Under the pieces are notes generated by a model, which ran no database searches, was not told the DNA's origin, and was given only the letters and a program-made list of their open reading frames with translations. A stretch of DNA of 51,218 nt from Hydrogenophilales bacterium (GTDB lineage: Bacteria > Pseudomonadota > Gammaproteobacteria > Burkholderiales > Thiobacteraceae). Within the stretch, counting starts at the first letter, position 1, and the number at the start of each line of letters is the position of its first letter. The position numbers and the translations under genes were made by a program. This document shows, one piece after another, positions 17,813 through 27,525 of the stretch. The stretch lies in NCBI GenBank assembly GCA_016235775.1, contig JACRIU010000122.1:1-51218 (forward strand). Direction: 5' to 3'.

Positions 17813-18526
17813 TCAAGGTGAAGCCCGTTTGCGGAACACGATATCCCACACGCCGTGCCCGAGTTTTAGGCCGCGTTGCTCGAATTTGGTGAGCGGGCGA
17901 TAAGCGGGGCGGGGTGCGTAGCCGTTGGCGGTGTTTTCCAGCAGCGGCTCTTGCGCCAGGGTGGCGAGAATGTGTTCGGCGTAGGCCTCCCAATCGGTCG
18001 CGGCATGCAGGTATCCACCCGGCTGCAGGCGGCTGGCGATCAGGTGCACGAAGCCGGGCTGAATCAGGCGCCGCTTGTGGTGGCGCAGCTTCGGCCACGG
18101 GTCGGGGAAGAAAATATGCGCGCCGGCAAGGGTATTTTCGCCAATCATGTGTTGCAGGACTTCCACCGCGTCATGTTGAATCACACGCACATTGCTCAGC
18201 CCCCTCTCCTCGATCTGTTTGAGCAGGCTGCCGACACCTGGGGTGTGGACTTCGACCCCGATGAAATCCATATCCGGGCGGCTCTGCGCGATTTGCGCGG
18301 TACTTTCTCCCATGCCAAAGCCAATTTCCAGCACCGTGGGCGCGTTGCGGCCGAAGGCCTGGCCAAGATCGAATCTGGCCGCTTGATACGGGATGCCAAA
18401 ACGCGGCAGCAGGCTGTCGTAAGCACGTTGTTGCGCATGGGAAATGCGGCTTTGCCGCAGTACGTAGCTACGGATCGGGCGCTTCATGGGGGGTAGGGGC
18501 TGATTCATGATGCGAAGGGCGCTCAT
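17813..18526 (-). CDS. trmB: tRNA (guanine-N7)-methyltransferase TrmB
   Basis: A 237-residue SAM-dependent enzyme that makes 7-methylguanosine at position 46 of tRNAs. It shows [17 protein letters not shown] as SAM motif [16 protein letters not shown], and the family-specific [17 protein letters not shown]. Start choice is open between the ATG codons at 18526, 18508 and 18487; the conserved part begins at [10 protein letters not shown]. Its location next to tRNA-Phe is probably accidental. Confidence 0.95.
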   Translation of the reverse strand: MSALRIMNQPLPPMKRPIRSYVLRQSRISHAQQRAYDSLLPRFGIPYQAARFDLGQAFGRNAPTVLEIGFGMGESTAQIAQSRPDMDFIGVEVHTPGVGSLLKQIEERGLSNVRVIQHDAVEVLQHMIGENTLAGAHIFFPDPWPKLRHHKRRLIQPGFVHLIASRLQPGGYLHAATDWEAYAEHILATLAQEPLLENTANGYAPRPAYRPLTKFEQRGLKLGHGVWDIVFRKRASP

Positions 18527-18614
18527 TTTATCAGGAAAGGCAGGGGCTAAGTTCGGCTAAAGATAGTGCCGATAGCGACGATAACATATTGAACAATATC
18601 CCCATTTTATTCCA

Positions 18615-21272
18615 ATGTTATTTCGAACCCGAGATGAGAAACGCATCAGCCTGATCAGCGGTGCGATTCTCTTGATCTTGACCGTGGCTGCCGGGTTATC
18701 GGTGTACGGTGTGATGCACAAGCAGGCGGAAGCGCAATTAAGCCGCAGCTTGCAGCAGAACGTGGAATCGCGTGCGCGCGTGGTCGAGCGCGAGATTCGT
18801 CAGCATCTTGCCAATGCCGCCTTCGTGACCAATCGAGCATCCTTGCAAGAAAAATTGGCCGCGATCGCCAAGCGGCCCGGCGATGAGGCGTTGGCGCGTG
18901 AGTTGGAATTGTCCTTGCGTTCGTTTTTGCCCATAGGCTTCAATGCGCTGGCTGTGTACGACCCCGTTGGGCGCGAAGTGGCGCGTGCCGGCCCGGTGGA
19001 AATTCAGCCGGAGTTGAGCATGCCGCTGAATTTACCCTATCGTAGCCGTCTCGAATGGGATGGCGGTCTGGTGCTGGCGACCAATGTAGAAATTTCAAAT
19101 GCCGGGCAACTGCTTGGCAAGTTGGCGGCAGTAAGGCGCATGCCGGAGATGATGGGCCTCATCACTGACCTAAAAAACCTGGGCGAATCCGCCGAGCTGC
19201 ATTTGTGCGCGGCGGAAGACAGCCAATACGTGCAATGCTTCCCCACGAAAAATTCCCCGCGCATCGCAACGCACTTGCCACGCATGGAAGCCGAAGCACC
19301 GACACCGATGAGCCGGGCCTTGGCGGGCGGCAGCGGTTTTATCACTAGCCGCGACAGCCAGGGCGAGCTTGGCGCAGCGGCTTATTTACCGGTCGGCAAC
19401 ATAGGGCTGGGCATGGTGCTGCGCATTGATGCCGCCGAGCTGTATCAGCCGATCAGTGACCAGGTGCGCTATGTGCTGCCGATTTTGCTGCTGCTGCTGG
19501 CCGGCGGCGCCTTGTTGCTGCGCTGGCAAGTGTTGCCCTTGTTGCGGCAAGTCGTGGTGTCGGAAGAACGCGCGCGCGAGCTGAATCAAAAGCTGCGCCG
19601 CAACGAGGCGCGCATTCGCGCCGTGCTCGATCGCGTGGACGAAGCCATCATTTCCATGACCAGCGAGGGTGTCATTCGCACCATCAACCCCGCCGCGGAG
19701 CGCATGTTCGATTACAGCTCGGAGGAGTTGGTAGGCAACAATATTTCCATGCTGATGCCCGAGCCGTATCGCAGCCAGCATGATCAGCATCTCAAAATCT
19801 ACCTGGAGACGGGTCAAACAACCGTGATTGGCAAGCGGCGCGAAATAGTGGGGCGGCGCCGAGACGGCATCACGTTCCCGCTGGAATTAAGCGTGGGCGA
19901 GGTGAAATTCGCGGGTGAACACCTGTTCATCGGCGTCATGCGCGATATCGCCGAACGCAAGGCGACCGAAGCGCGCGTGAGCCATCTCGCCAATCACGAC
20001 AGCTTGACCAATCTGCCCAACCGCAATTTACTGCAAGATCGCGCGCGCCAGTCGTTGATGCAAGCCAGCCGCCATCAGCAGCGCGTCGGCATTGTGTTTA
20101 TCGACCTGGATCATTTTAAAACCATTAACGATTCGCTCGGTCATCATGTCGGCGACCGCTTGCTGCAAACCGTCGCGCCGCGCATTCGCAGTTGCCTGCG
20201 CGACGAAGACACCGTGGCGCGGCAAGGCGGCGACGAATTCATCGTAGTGCTGCCCAACATCAAGCGCTTCGAGGATATCGGCATCGTGGCGCAGAAGCTG
20301 ATCGTCTCCTTGTCCGCGCCGTATTCCATCGATGGCGCGGAATTGCATACCTCGGCCAGCGTCGGCGTGGCGGTGTATCCGGACGACGGCCCGGATGTGG
20401 AAACACTGATGCGCAATGCCGACACCGCGATGTATTACGCCAAGGCCACCGGGCGCAATAATTTTCAATTCTTCACGCCGCAGATGAATCAGGCCGCCTC
20501 GGAGCGGCTGCAGATCGAAAGCAATCTGCGCCAAGCATTGACACGGAATGAATTCACACTGCATTTCCAACCGATCGTGAATCTTGCCACCGGCCAGGTT
20601 GGCGCGGCCGAGGCCTTGCTGCGCTGGAATCCGGGCAGCGGGCCGATCGGGCCGGATCGCTTCATCCCCGTGGCGGAAGAAACCGGGCTCATCGTACCCA
20701 TCGGCGAATGGGTGATTCGCCATGCCTGCCGCGAGCGGCAAAAATGGGCGTTGCTGGGAATAACGCAACCGCGCATGTTCGTGAACATATCCGCGCGCCA
20801 ATTCACCCAGCGAAATCTGGTGGCCACGGTGGGCCGCATGCTGCAAGAAGTCGATCTGACGCCCGAACAAATCGGCATCGAGATCACCGAATCGCTGTTG
20901 ATGGAGCGGCCGGAAGACGCGATCCGCACCTTGAAGAATTTCAGCGATATGGGCGTGCAAATTTCGGTGGACGACTTCGGCACCGGCTATTCGAGTTTGA
21001 GTTACCTCAAGCGCTTCCCGCTGGATAAGCTGAAAGTGGATCGCAGCTTCGTGCGCGATATCGCCACCGACCCGGATGACGCCGCGATCGTCACCGCGAT
21101 CATCGCCATGGCGCACAGCCTCAATATCCAGGTCGTGGCGGAAGGCGTGGAGACGGAACAGCAAATGCAATTCCTGCGCAGCCGCGGCTGTGACGAATAT
21201 CAAGGCTACTACTTCAGCCGCCCGGTGCCGAGCGAGGCGTTTATCGCCAAACTATCCGGCATTCCGGGTTGA
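18615..21272 (+). CDS. Membrane PAS-GGDEF-EAL cyclic-di-GMP protein
   Basis: An 885-residue sensor with a membrane helix near residues 14-34, an extracytoplasmic sensing region of about 250 residues, a second helix at about 290-310 ([19 protein letters not shown]), then PAS (about 345-450), GGDEF and EAL. The diguanylate cyclase site RQGGDEF is intact. The phosphodiesterase motifs AEALLRW, EITESLL and [18 protein letters not shown] are complete, so both activities are possible. It is separate from the first such protein and differs in its sensor. It is followed after about 50 bases by ubiA, probably with its own start signal. Confidence 0.92.
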   Translation: MLFRTRDEKRISLISGAILLILTVAAGLSVYGVMHKQAEAQLSRSLQQNVESRARVVEREIRQHLANAAFVTNRASLQEKLAAIAKRPGDEALARELELSLRSFLPIGFNALAVYDPVGREVARAGPVEIQPELSMPLNLPYRSRLEWDGGLVLATNVEISNAGQLLGKLAAVRRMPEMMGLITDLKNLGESAELHLCAAEDSQYVQCFPTKNSPRIATHLPRMEAEAPTPMSRALAGGSGFITSRDSQGELGAAAYLPVGNIGLGMVLRIDAAELYQPISDQVRYVLPILLLLLAGGALLLRWQVLPLLRQVVVSEERARELNQKLRRNEARIRAVLDRVDEAIISMTSEGVIRTINPAAERMFDYSSEELVGNNISMLMPEPYRSQHDQHLKIYLETGQTTVIGKRREIVGRRRDGITFPLELSVGEVKFAGEHLFIGVMRDIAERKATEARVSHLANHDSLTNLPNRNLLQDRARQSLMQASRHQQRVGIVFIDLDHFKTINDSLGHHVGDRLLQTVAPRIRSCLRDEDTVARQGGDEFIVVLPNIKRFEDIGIVAQKLIVSLSAPYSIDGAELHTSASVGVAVYPDDGPDVETLMRNADTAMYYAKATGRNNFQFFTPQMNQAASERLQIESNLRQALTRNEFTLHFQPIVNLATGQVGAAEALLRWNPGSGPIGPDRFIPVAEETGLIVPIGEWVIRHACRERQKWALLGITQPRMFVNISARQFTQRNLVATVGRMLQEVDLTPEQIGIEITESLLMERPEDAIRTLKNFSDMGVQISVDDFGTGYSSLSYLKRFPLDKLKVDRSFVRDIATDPDDAAIVTAIIAMAHSLNIQVVAEGVETEQQMQFLRSRGCDEYQGYYFSRPVPSEAFIAKLSGIPG

Positions 21273-21321
21273 CCCGCAACGCCGGCTCCAACAAAATAGG
21301 CTCTCCCTCGTGGAGTGCCCA

Positions 21322-22185
21322 ATGACGCTGACCGAACGACTCAATGTTTACGAAAAGCTGATGCGGCTGGACAAGCCGATCGGCATCTTGCTTTTGCTCT
21401 GGCCCACATTGTGGGGCTTATGGATATCGGGTTACGGCCACCCGAATTGGATCATCGTGTGGATTTTTGCGCTCGGCACCGTGCTCATGCGCTCGGCGGG
21501 TTGCGTGATCAACGATTACGCCGACCGCGACATCGACCCGCTGGTGGCGCGCACCAAAGACCGGCCGCTGGCGGCGGGTTTGATCAGCAAGGAAGAAGCG
21601 CTGGCGGTGGCGTCCACCTTGGCCTTGATCGCATTCGCGCTGATACTTCCGCTCAATAAACTGACCTTGATGCTGTCGGTGCCGGCGCTGCTGCTGGCGG
21701 CGACCTACCCGTTCACCAAACGTTTTTTTGCGCTGCCGCAGGCCTATCTCGGCATCGCCTTCGGCTTCGGCATCCCCATGGCGTTCGCCGCCCAAACCGG
21801 GCAGGCGCCCGCGCTGGCGTGGACCTTGCTGCTCGCCAACATGTTCTGGGCGATCGCCTACGACACCGAATACGCCATGGTGGATCGCGCGGATGATGTG
21901 AAGATCGGCATTAAAACTTCCGCCCTTACCTTCGGCAAATATGATGTCGCGGCGGTGATGCTGTGCTACGGCGTGTTGCTCGCCATTCTGCTCGGGGTCG
22001 GCCTGCAATTGCATCTCAAATGGCCGTACTACTTAGGCCTGGCCACGGCGGCGGGAATCATGGCGTATCACTACACTCTGATCCAAAACCGCGAGCCGGA
22101 AAAATGCTTCAAGGCGTTTTTGCACAACAACTGGGTCGGCGCGGCGATTTTCGCCGGCATCGCCCTGGATTATTGGCTGCGCTGA
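21322..22185 (+). CDS. ubiA: 4-hydroxybenzoate octaprenyltransferase UbiA
   Basis: A 287-residue integral membrane prenyltransferase that attaches the polyprenyl tail to 4-hydroxybenzoate in ubiquinone synthesis. The first aspartate motif is NDYADRDID and the second [18 protein letters not shown]; the KTSALTFG segment follows. Several hydrophobic helices run between and after. I start at [19 protein letters not shown] because GTGGAGTGCCC precedes it and longer frames are shadows of the previous gene. Confidence 0.97.
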   Translation: MTLTERLNVYEKLMRLDKPIGILLLLWPTLWGLWISGYGHPNWIIVWIFALGTVLMRSAGCVINDYADRDIDPLVARTKDRPLAAGLISKEEALAVASTLALIAFALILPLNKLTLMLSVPALLLAATYPFTKRFFALPQAYLGIAFGFGIPMAFAAQTGQAPALAWTLLLANMFWAIAYDTEYAMVDRADDVKIGIKTSALTFGKYDVAAVMLCYGVLLAILLGVGLQLHLKWPYYLGLATAAGIMAYHYTLIQNREPEKCFKAFLHNNWVGAAIFAGIALDYWLR

Positions 22186-22204
22186 GGGTAAGCGCAGCGG
22201 CACC

Positions 22205-23125
22205 CTACCCGGGCATAAAAGAATTTCTGAGGATGTGAATGCGCTTCGAAATATATTGATTGGAACGAAGCGTCCAGAAAATCGACTGTTTTAGCGGATC
22301 CGGCCGCGGCCCTTTTAATATGACCAGCTCGTTTTTGAGGGCATGCGAATCAATCGCGGAGAGCGGGATCACCGAACACCCTTGCTGTTTGGCGACCAGT
22401 TGAATCACCGCTTCCAAATTGTTGACGAAATATTTGAACTGCATTTGATCTTGATTGAAATTGTGTTTCCCGAAATGGTGGGATAGCCAATTATCCAAGA
22501 GATGCCTTCTATCCGGGTAATCGATGAAGGGCAGTTCGCCGATATCGCTCTTGGTGTTGATCGCAGATGCCTTGTGGCGCCGATGCGCGAAAATAACCAC
22601 CTCCTCTTCCAGAATCTTTTCCGAACAAAAAGACTCATCACGGCTTTCCTCCGTCACGAATCCCACATCCAGGCGCCCTTCATGCAAGTCGCGCAAAATC
22701 ACCTCATTCGGCTGGTAGTGCACGGAGAATTGCAGCAAGGGATATTGCACCTGCAAATGCGATAAGTGCTGCAGCAAGATGCCGCCAAAGCTGCCCGGCG
22801 TGGCAAGCTTCAACCAGCCATGCACTTGTGACACCCCTTGCGCCATCGATTCCACCGTATCGGTCAGCTGATCGAACAGGCTCAAGCAGAATTTATAAAA
22901 CTGCATGCCCGATGGCGTGAGCATGACTTTCCGCGGGTAGCGTTCCAGCAGTTTATACCCCAGCACTTCTTCCAATTTCTGCACGTGCACCGACACGCCG
23001 GGCTGCGTCATGAACAATTTCTCGGCGGCGTTGGAAAAACCTTTTGCATCCACCACGGCGACAAACGTGCGCATGTGGCGCATATCGGGAAAGCGGCCGC
23101 TATTCGGATTCATCATGCGCGCCAT
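22205..23125 (-). CDS. LysR-family transcriptional regulator
   Basis: A 306-residue LysR regulator. The winged helix-turn-helix lies at about residues 18-75 (RTFVAVVDAKGFSNAAEKLF, MTQPGVSVHVQKLE), followed by a periplasmic-binding-protein-like effector domain. It is transcribed divergently from the DJ-1/cupin/glyoxalase operon with a 118-base gap, the normal set-up for a regulator of the neighbouring operon and of itself. The inducer is probably a metabolite of that operon. The exact start is uncertain (ATG 23125 or 23113). Confidence 0.93.
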   Translation of the reverse strand: MARMMNPNSGRFPDMRHMRTFVAVVDAKGFSNAAEKLFMTQPGVSVHVQKLEEVLGYKLLERYPRKVMLTPSGMQFYKFCLSLFDQLTDTVESMAQGVSQVHGWLKLATPGSFGGILLQHLSHLQVQYPLLQFSVHYQPNEVILRDLHEGRLDVGFVTEESRDESFCSEKILEEEVVIFAHRRHKASAINTKSDIGELPFIDYPDRRHLLDNWLSHHFGKHNFNQDQMQFKYFVNNLEAVIQLVAKQQGCSVIPLSAIDSHALKNELVILKGPRPDPLKQSIFWTLRSNQYISKRIHILRNSFMPG

Positions 23126-23243
23126 AATAACAAATGATTATTCATATTCAATATTCCAGTCCACTATTCCCGCAACGAAATGTTCGGCAACCCAAGCATT
23201 TCATTATGAATTTTTGTTAATCAGCCTGGCTCAGGAGGATCGC
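23126..23243. promoter_or_regulatory. Divergent control region between LysR gene and the carbonyl operon
   Basis: This A/T-rich gap holds TGATTATTCATATTCAATAT at 23133-23152, an imperfect dyad of the kind LysR proteins bind (T-N11-A). No clear -10/-35 pair could be fixed. The right end carries the strong AGGAGGA site of the first operon gene. Confidence 0.4.
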
Positions 23244-23909
23244 ATGAAACAGAAAGTACTGATGATTGTAACCAGCCATAACATGCTTGGCAGCACCGGC
23301 AAGCCAACCGGATTGTATTTGTCGGAGCTTGCGCACCCTTACGAGGTGCTGGTAGAGGCGGGGTGTGACATTACCGTTGCCTCACCCAAAGGGGGCGATG
23401 CCCCGATTGACCCTGGCAGCATCGCTTCCGAGATAGAGAAATACGCGCTGTTGGCCAAAAACACCAAGGCGTTACATACCATCAAGCCGGAAGATTATGA
23501 CGCTTATCTCGTGGTGGGCGGGCATGGAACGATGTGGGACTTGGCTTTCAACGCCGATTTAAACCGGATTCTGCCCGCCGCATTCGCGCAGGGAAAAGTC
23601 GTCGCCGCCGTGTGTCACGGCCCCGTCGCCTTGACGCACCTCAAAAATCCCGATGGCGCCTTCATGATTCGAAACAAAAAGGTAACGGGGTTTACCAACG
23701 AGGAAGAATTCGCGGCGGGGTTGACGAAGGTTATGCCCTTCTTATTGGAAGATGAGTTGATCAAAGCGGGCGCTGCTTACTTGAAAAAACCGAACTGGGC
23801 CGCGAATGTCGTTGTCGATGGAAATCTGGTCACCGGGCAAAATCCAGCGTCGGCAAAAGGAGTGGGCGAGGCGGTTGCGAGCCTGCTGTGCGTGGAGGAG
23901 GTTAAATGA
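23244..23909 (+). CDS. DJ-1/PfpI-family protein, Hsp31-like
   Basis: A 221-residue class-I-glutamine-amidotransferase-like protein. The nucleophile-elbow cysteine is in VVAAVCHGPVAL near residue 125, and GLYLSELAHPYEVL near residues 24-37 supplies the conserved glutamate of Hsp31-like glyoxalase III enzymes. Relatives convert methylglyoxal to lactate without cofactor or act as chaperones or deglycases. An AGGAGGA site precedes the ATG. It is the first gene of the operon, overlaps the cupin gene by ATGA, and shares the operon with a second DJ-1 protein and a glyoxalase I, which points to handling of a reactive aldehyde. Confidence 0.9.
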   Translation: MKQKVLMIVTSHNMLGSTGKPTGLYLSELAHPYEVLVEAGCDITVASPKGGDAPIDPGSIASEIEKYALLAKNTKALHTIKPEDYDAYLVVGGHGTMWDLAFNADLNRILPAAFAQGKVVAAVCHGPVALTHLKNPDGAFMIRNKKVTGFTNEEEFAAGLTKVMPFLLEDELIKAGAAYLKKPNWAANVVVDGNLVTGQNPASAKGVGEAVASLLCVEEVK

Positions 23910-24661
23910 AGAACCCGTTGGCGTTAAGGCGGATGATCGCGCCCTCCATCGAGGACATCGATTTATTTAACCTGGAAATGAGCATAGATAAACCGCTCAA
24001 AGCCGAGTCGGATTTGGACAACCACCTGGATCTCGTTATCGATAAGCCATGGGGTTATGAGTATCGGATCTATGCGGATAATTTCTACGATATATGGAAG
24101 CTCGTCATCTTTCCGGGGCACGCGACCTCGATGCACTGCCACCCCAGGAAAGAGACCGTCTTGCTGTGCTTATCAGGGCGAGGAGAAGCGCGGTTTCTGA
24201 AAGATACCTTGCCCATTTCCGAGCTTGGCATGGTGCATATTAAAAAAGGCGTATTCCATTTGACGGAAAATGTGGGCGACGAAAATCTGCACCTGATTGA
24301 AATCGAAACGCCAAGGAATAAGCTGGATTTGGTGCGGGCAAGCGATCAGTACGGCCGCAAAGGCACCGCTTATGAAACTAAGAATAGGTTCGTGCATTTG
24401 CCGGAAATGCGGATAAGCGATGACGTGTGCGGTGCGAAGCTGCGCGCCAACGATATTTCGGGCAACTACTCTTTCGGACTGGAATCCGGCAAAGACATTC
24501 TTGATCAGACAACGGCGCGTTTGCTGTTCGCGGTGTCGCTGGACTTGAATCATGCCTTCAAGCACGACATCCATGTCTTGTCCGGCGAGTCACTATCGGA
24601 TGCCACGGTTTCTTCGGCGCAATTTTATTTTACCGTTGCGGATCAAAAATCAATTAGCTAA
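23906..24661 (+). CDS. Cupin-domain protein
   Basis: A 251-residue protein with one clear cupin core: DKPWGYEYRIYADNFYDIWK, then SMHCHPRKETVLLCLSGRGE with the metal-ligand histidines and glutamate, and KKGVFHLTENVGDENLHLIE as the second motif with the last histidine. The layout resembles cupins of sugar-phosphate isomerases and polysaccharide loci. The last 90 residues show no motif I know. It overlaps the previous gene by four bases and precedes a second DJ-1 gene by 16 bases. The reaction cannot be named. Confidence 0.8.
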   Translation: MKNPLALRRMIAPSIEDIDLFNLEMSIDKPLKAESDLDNHLDLVIDKPWGYEYRIYADNFYDIWKLVIFPGHATSMHCHPRKETVLLCLSGRGEARFLKDTLPISELGMVHIKKGVFHLTENVGDENLHLIEIETPRNKLDLVRASDQYGRKGTAYETKNRFVHLPEMRISDDVCGAKLRANDISGNYSFGLESGKDILDQTTARLLFAVSLDLNHAFKHDIHVLSGESLSDATVSSAQFYFTVADQKSIS

Positions 24662-24677
24662 TTCAAGGAGATTTGTC

Positions 24678-25238
24678 ATGAAACGAGCAGTCATTATTAC
24701 CGGGCCGGGATTTCAGGACCATGATGTCATTTATTCCTACTACCGGCTGCGTGAAGAAGGTTATCAGGTCGATGTGGCGACCAAGGGGGGTGCGCCGGTA
24801 AAAGGGAAGTATGGCGTTCCGCTACCCATGGATCGCAATGCGAAGCCCAATATTCCTTTCGAAGAATTATCGGCCAACAACTATGATGCGGTGATTTTAA
24901 CCGGCGGGCATGAGGCGCCGGATCGGGTGCGGCAAGATATGAATGTGCTGGCTTTCGTGAAAGAAATGGATGCTTTGGGCAAGGTTGTCGGCGGCCTATG
25001 TCATGGCCCCTGGATCATGATCTCGGCCCAAATCATGCGTGGCAGAAACGCCTGCGCCTACATCGGGATGGTCGATGATATGCGGAATTCAGGCGCCAAC
25101 ATTATCGATGCGGATGTGATCACGGATCGCAATATGGTGACCTGCTCCTACTATGGCGAAGTGGGCAAGTTTATGCAGGCGGTATTCGCAGCCGTGGAAG
25201 CCGGTGCGGGGCGGCAGCGTCAGGCGGTAGCGGCCTAA
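24678..25238 (+). CDS. DJ-1/PfpI-family protein (second copy type)
   Basis: A 186-residue DJ-1/PfpI-domain protein with the nucleophile cysteine in VVGGLCHGPWIMIS near residue 110 and VILTGGHEAPDRVRQD before it. It is shorter than and only distantly like the first DJ-1 protein of the operon, so it is not a recent duplicate. An AAGGAG site lies before the ATG. Relatives include YhbO/PfpI-type stress proteins and isonitrile hydratases, so the substrate is open. Confidence 0.88.
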   Translation: MKRAVIITGPGFQDHDVIYSYYRLREEGYQVDVATKGGAPVKGKYGVPLPMDRNAKPNIPFEELSANNYDAVILTGGHEAPDRVRQDMNVLAFVKEMDALGKVVGGLCHGPWIMISAQIMRGRNACAYIGMVDDMRNSGANIIDADVITDRNMVTCSYYGEVGKFMQAVFAAVEAGAGRQRQAVAA

Positions 25239-25323
25239 GCGATATTAACAGCGGCGCCCATCCCGGGTTTGCAGTGCGCGAGCGCGCTGCTTGGGATGTC
25301 GCGCCATTAACATGGAGAAAAAT

Positions 25324-26331
25324 ATGAATATTAAACACGCCATACTGGTTTGCGTCTTTGGGATGGCCGGAATGGGGCTGGGCAACGCGCTGCATGCGGA
25401 TACGATGCCCGATGCCAGCTACGCTCTCATGGGCGACAAAATCTTTCCGGAGGGCATGGCTTATGACCCGTTAACTAAATCATTTTTTGTGGGTAGTTTT
25501 TACAAAGGCGGGATTCAGCGCATCCAGGCCGGAACCGCTTCGGAATTTTTACCCGCCGGACAAGATGGCCTGCATTCATCTGTCGGGATGGCGCTTAACG
25601 CCGCCAAGCGGCTGCTGTGGGTGTGCAACTCCGAAGCGGGCGCAAGCCAATACGCCACACCGGAATCGACGGGCAAAGCCAGCATTCATGTATATGACAT
25701 CGATAAAAAGAGCCTGGTGAAGCGAATTGCATTCGATGAAAAAGCCGGACATTTTTGCAACGATATCGTTTTAGATGCGCGCGGGGATGCTTACGTTACC
25801 GACTCTTTCAGTTCCACGCTTTGGAAGGTCAATGCCGCTCACTACACACTTCAAGCCTGGGCAACGGATGCGCGGTTCGGGGGGGAGGGATTTAATCTGA
25901 ACGGCATTCAACTCACGAGCGACGGCAAATATCTGATCGTCAATAAAATGAATAGCGGGCAGTTATTTCGCCTTGCCGTGAGCGATCAATCCATTCAGGA
26001 AGTCAAGCTCAGCCGGCCTATCGAAGGGGGCGATGGCCTGTTTTTCGCCTCGGCGAACGAGTTATTGGTGGTCGAAGGCTTCGGTGCAAAAAATCCGGGC
26101 ATTACCAAGCTGCTCTTTTCCAATGACTATACCGAGGCCGCCGTCACGAAGAAAATCGAGTCGACAAAATTCAATACGCCGACTGCGGTGAAGGTGATTG
26201 AGGGTGAGATATATGTGGTAAACAGCCAATTTAATCATCTATTCAAGGGCAAGGAATATGGGGCGGCGCAGGCGCCATTCAATTTCGTGAGATTTAATCT
26301 GGCGACGCTCAAGAAACAAGGCGTGATGTAG
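25324..26331 (+). CDS. Exported SMP-30/gluconolactonase-like beta-propeller protein
   Basis: A 335-residue protein with a Sec signal peptide (MNIKHAILVCVFGMAGMGLG, cleavage probably after HA near residue 24). The remainder shows the repeated strand pattern of a six-bladed propeller: FPEGMAYDPLTKSFFVGSF, CNDIVLDARGDAYVTDSFSS, LNGIQLTSDGKYLIVNKM. The family includes metal-dependent lactonases and strictosidine-synthase-like enzymes. I start at the ATG after GGAGAAAAAT. It is a periplasmic member of an otherwise mostly cytosolic operon. Confidence 0.82.
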   Translation: MNIKHAILVCVFGMAGMGLGNALHADTMPDASYALMGDKIFPEGMAYDPLTKSFFVGSFYKGGIQRIQAGTASEFLPAGQDGLHSSVGMALNAAKRLLWVCNSEAGASQYATPESTGKASIHVYDIDKKSLVKRIAFDEKAGHFCNDIVLDARGDAYVTDSFSSTLWKVNAAHYTLQAWATDARFGGEGFNLNGIQLTSDGKYLIVNKMNSGQLFRLAVSDQSIQEVKLSRPIEGGDGLFFASANELLVVEGFGAKNPGITKLLFSNDYTEAAVTKKIESTKFNTPTAVKVIEGEIYVVNSQFNHLFKGKEYGAAQAPFNFVRFNLATLKKQGVM

Positions 26332-26359
26332 AAAAGCAAAGAGCCGAGGTGTACTGGAT

Positions 26360-27112
26360 ATGGAAAAGAAAAAAGTAGTTGCATTGGATTTCGATGGTTT
26401 GATTTGTGATGGGCTAAAAGAATGCATCTTGGTCGCGTGGAATGGCTACCACGGTGAGGGTACTGTGGCTTTTAGCGATGATGGTTTAGCCGCGATTCCA
26501 CAATGGTTTGTTGAGCGATTCGGCTATTTAAGGAATTTCGCCAAACACCTGGGGCACTTTTATGTGCCCTTGGTTGACGGCGATACAAGCATTATTTCGC
26601 AGGCGGATTTTGATGCGCGGTATAAGCGCATACCCGGTGACGATGTTTATCAATTTGTGACCAAGGTGTCGCATTATCGGCAGCTTGTCCGGGGAGAGAT
26701 GGAGGATCGATGGCTGGGATACCACACCCTCTATCCCGGCATGAAAGACTTTTTGGCGTCGATTAAGACGCCCGCCTATATCGTGACGGCTAAAGATCGC
26801 CAATCCGTCCTGAGCATATTGAGGCGCGCGGGCATCGAGATGGCGGAAGAAAGAGTCTATGGGGATTATCAATCCAAGCTTGAAGCATTTGCGGATATTG
26901 CGCGTAAAGAGCAGATCGATAACGAGAGCCTCTATTTCTTTGACGACAACGTGCTGAACGTGATCGAGGCAAAAAAAGAAAATTACAACGCTTACTGGGC
27001 GACTTGGGGCTACAACATTCCCAACCATTACTCTCTGGCGAAGCAGAATAGCGTGAGAGGCATATCGCTGCCGGCATTCCTGCGGGCCGAATTCGAGATG
27101 TTGCCGCAATGA
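26360..27112 (+). CDS. HAD-superfamily hydrolase (probable phosphatase)
   Basis: A 250-residue haloacid-dehalogenase-type protein. Motif I is VVALDFDGLICDGLKE with both aspartates (nucleophile and general acid), motif II is YIVTAKDRQ, and motif IV is YFFDDNVLNVIEAKK with the metal-binding DD. A helical cap domain lies between motifs I and II. It most likely removes phosphate from a small metabolite, perhaps the product of the cupin protein. It overlaps the next gene by four bases. Confidence 0.87.
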   Translation: MEKKKVVALDFDGLICDGLKECILVAWNGYHGEGTVAFSDDGLAAIPQWFVERFGYLRNFAKHLGHFYVPLVDGDTSIISQADFDARYKRIPGDDVYQFVTKVSHYRQLVRGEMEDRWLGYHTLYPGMKDFLASIKTPAYIVTAKDRQSVLSILRRAGIEMAEERVYGDYQSKLEAFADIARKEQIDNESLYFFDDNVLNVIEAKKENYNAYWATWGYNIPNHYSLAKQNSVRGISLPAFLRAEFEMLPQ

Positions 27113-27525
27113 AGTATCTGCATTGCATGATTCGGGTGCGGGATTTGGCGCAATCACTGGATTTCTATGAAAATAAACTTGGGCTCAAGCTGGTGCGCCA
27201 CAAGGATTACGAGCAAGGCCAATTCAGCTTGTACTATTTTGCAACCGCCCTGGGCGAACCCGAAATTGAATTGACCTACAACTGGGATAACCGCACCTAT
27301 TCCCCGGGGACGAATTTCGGCCATCTGGCATTTCGCGTGGACAACATTTACGACGTTTGCGCGCGTTTGGCGCAGCAGGGGGTGCCCATCCTGCGTCCGC
27401 CCCGGGATGGGCATATGGCTTTCATTAAGGACCCGAATCAAATTTCCATCGAGCTATTGCAAGCGGGCGATGCTTTGGCGCCCGCCGAACCTTGGGTATC
27501 GATGCCCAATGTGGGCACATGGTGA
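27109..27525 (+). CDS. Glyoxalase I-like VOC-family protein
   Basis: A 138-residue vicinal-oxygen-chelate protein with two beta-alpha-beta-beta-beta modules. The metal-ligand positions of glyoxalase I are present: His in MKYLHCMIRV, Glu in EPEIELTYNWDN, His in NFGHLAFRVDN and Glu in NQISIELLQAG. The ELTYNW and YxxGTxFGHLAF segments are very like lactoylglutathione lyase GloA, so a glutathione-hemithioacetal substrate is likely. It is coupled to the HAD gene by ATGA. Confidence 0.88.
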   Translation: MKYLHCMIRVRDLAQSLDFYENKLGLKLVRHKDYEQGQFSLYYFATALGEPEIELTYNWDNRTYSPGTNFGHLAFRVDNIYDVCARLAQQGVPILRPPRDGHMAFIKDPNQISIELLQAGDALAPAEPWVSMPNVGTW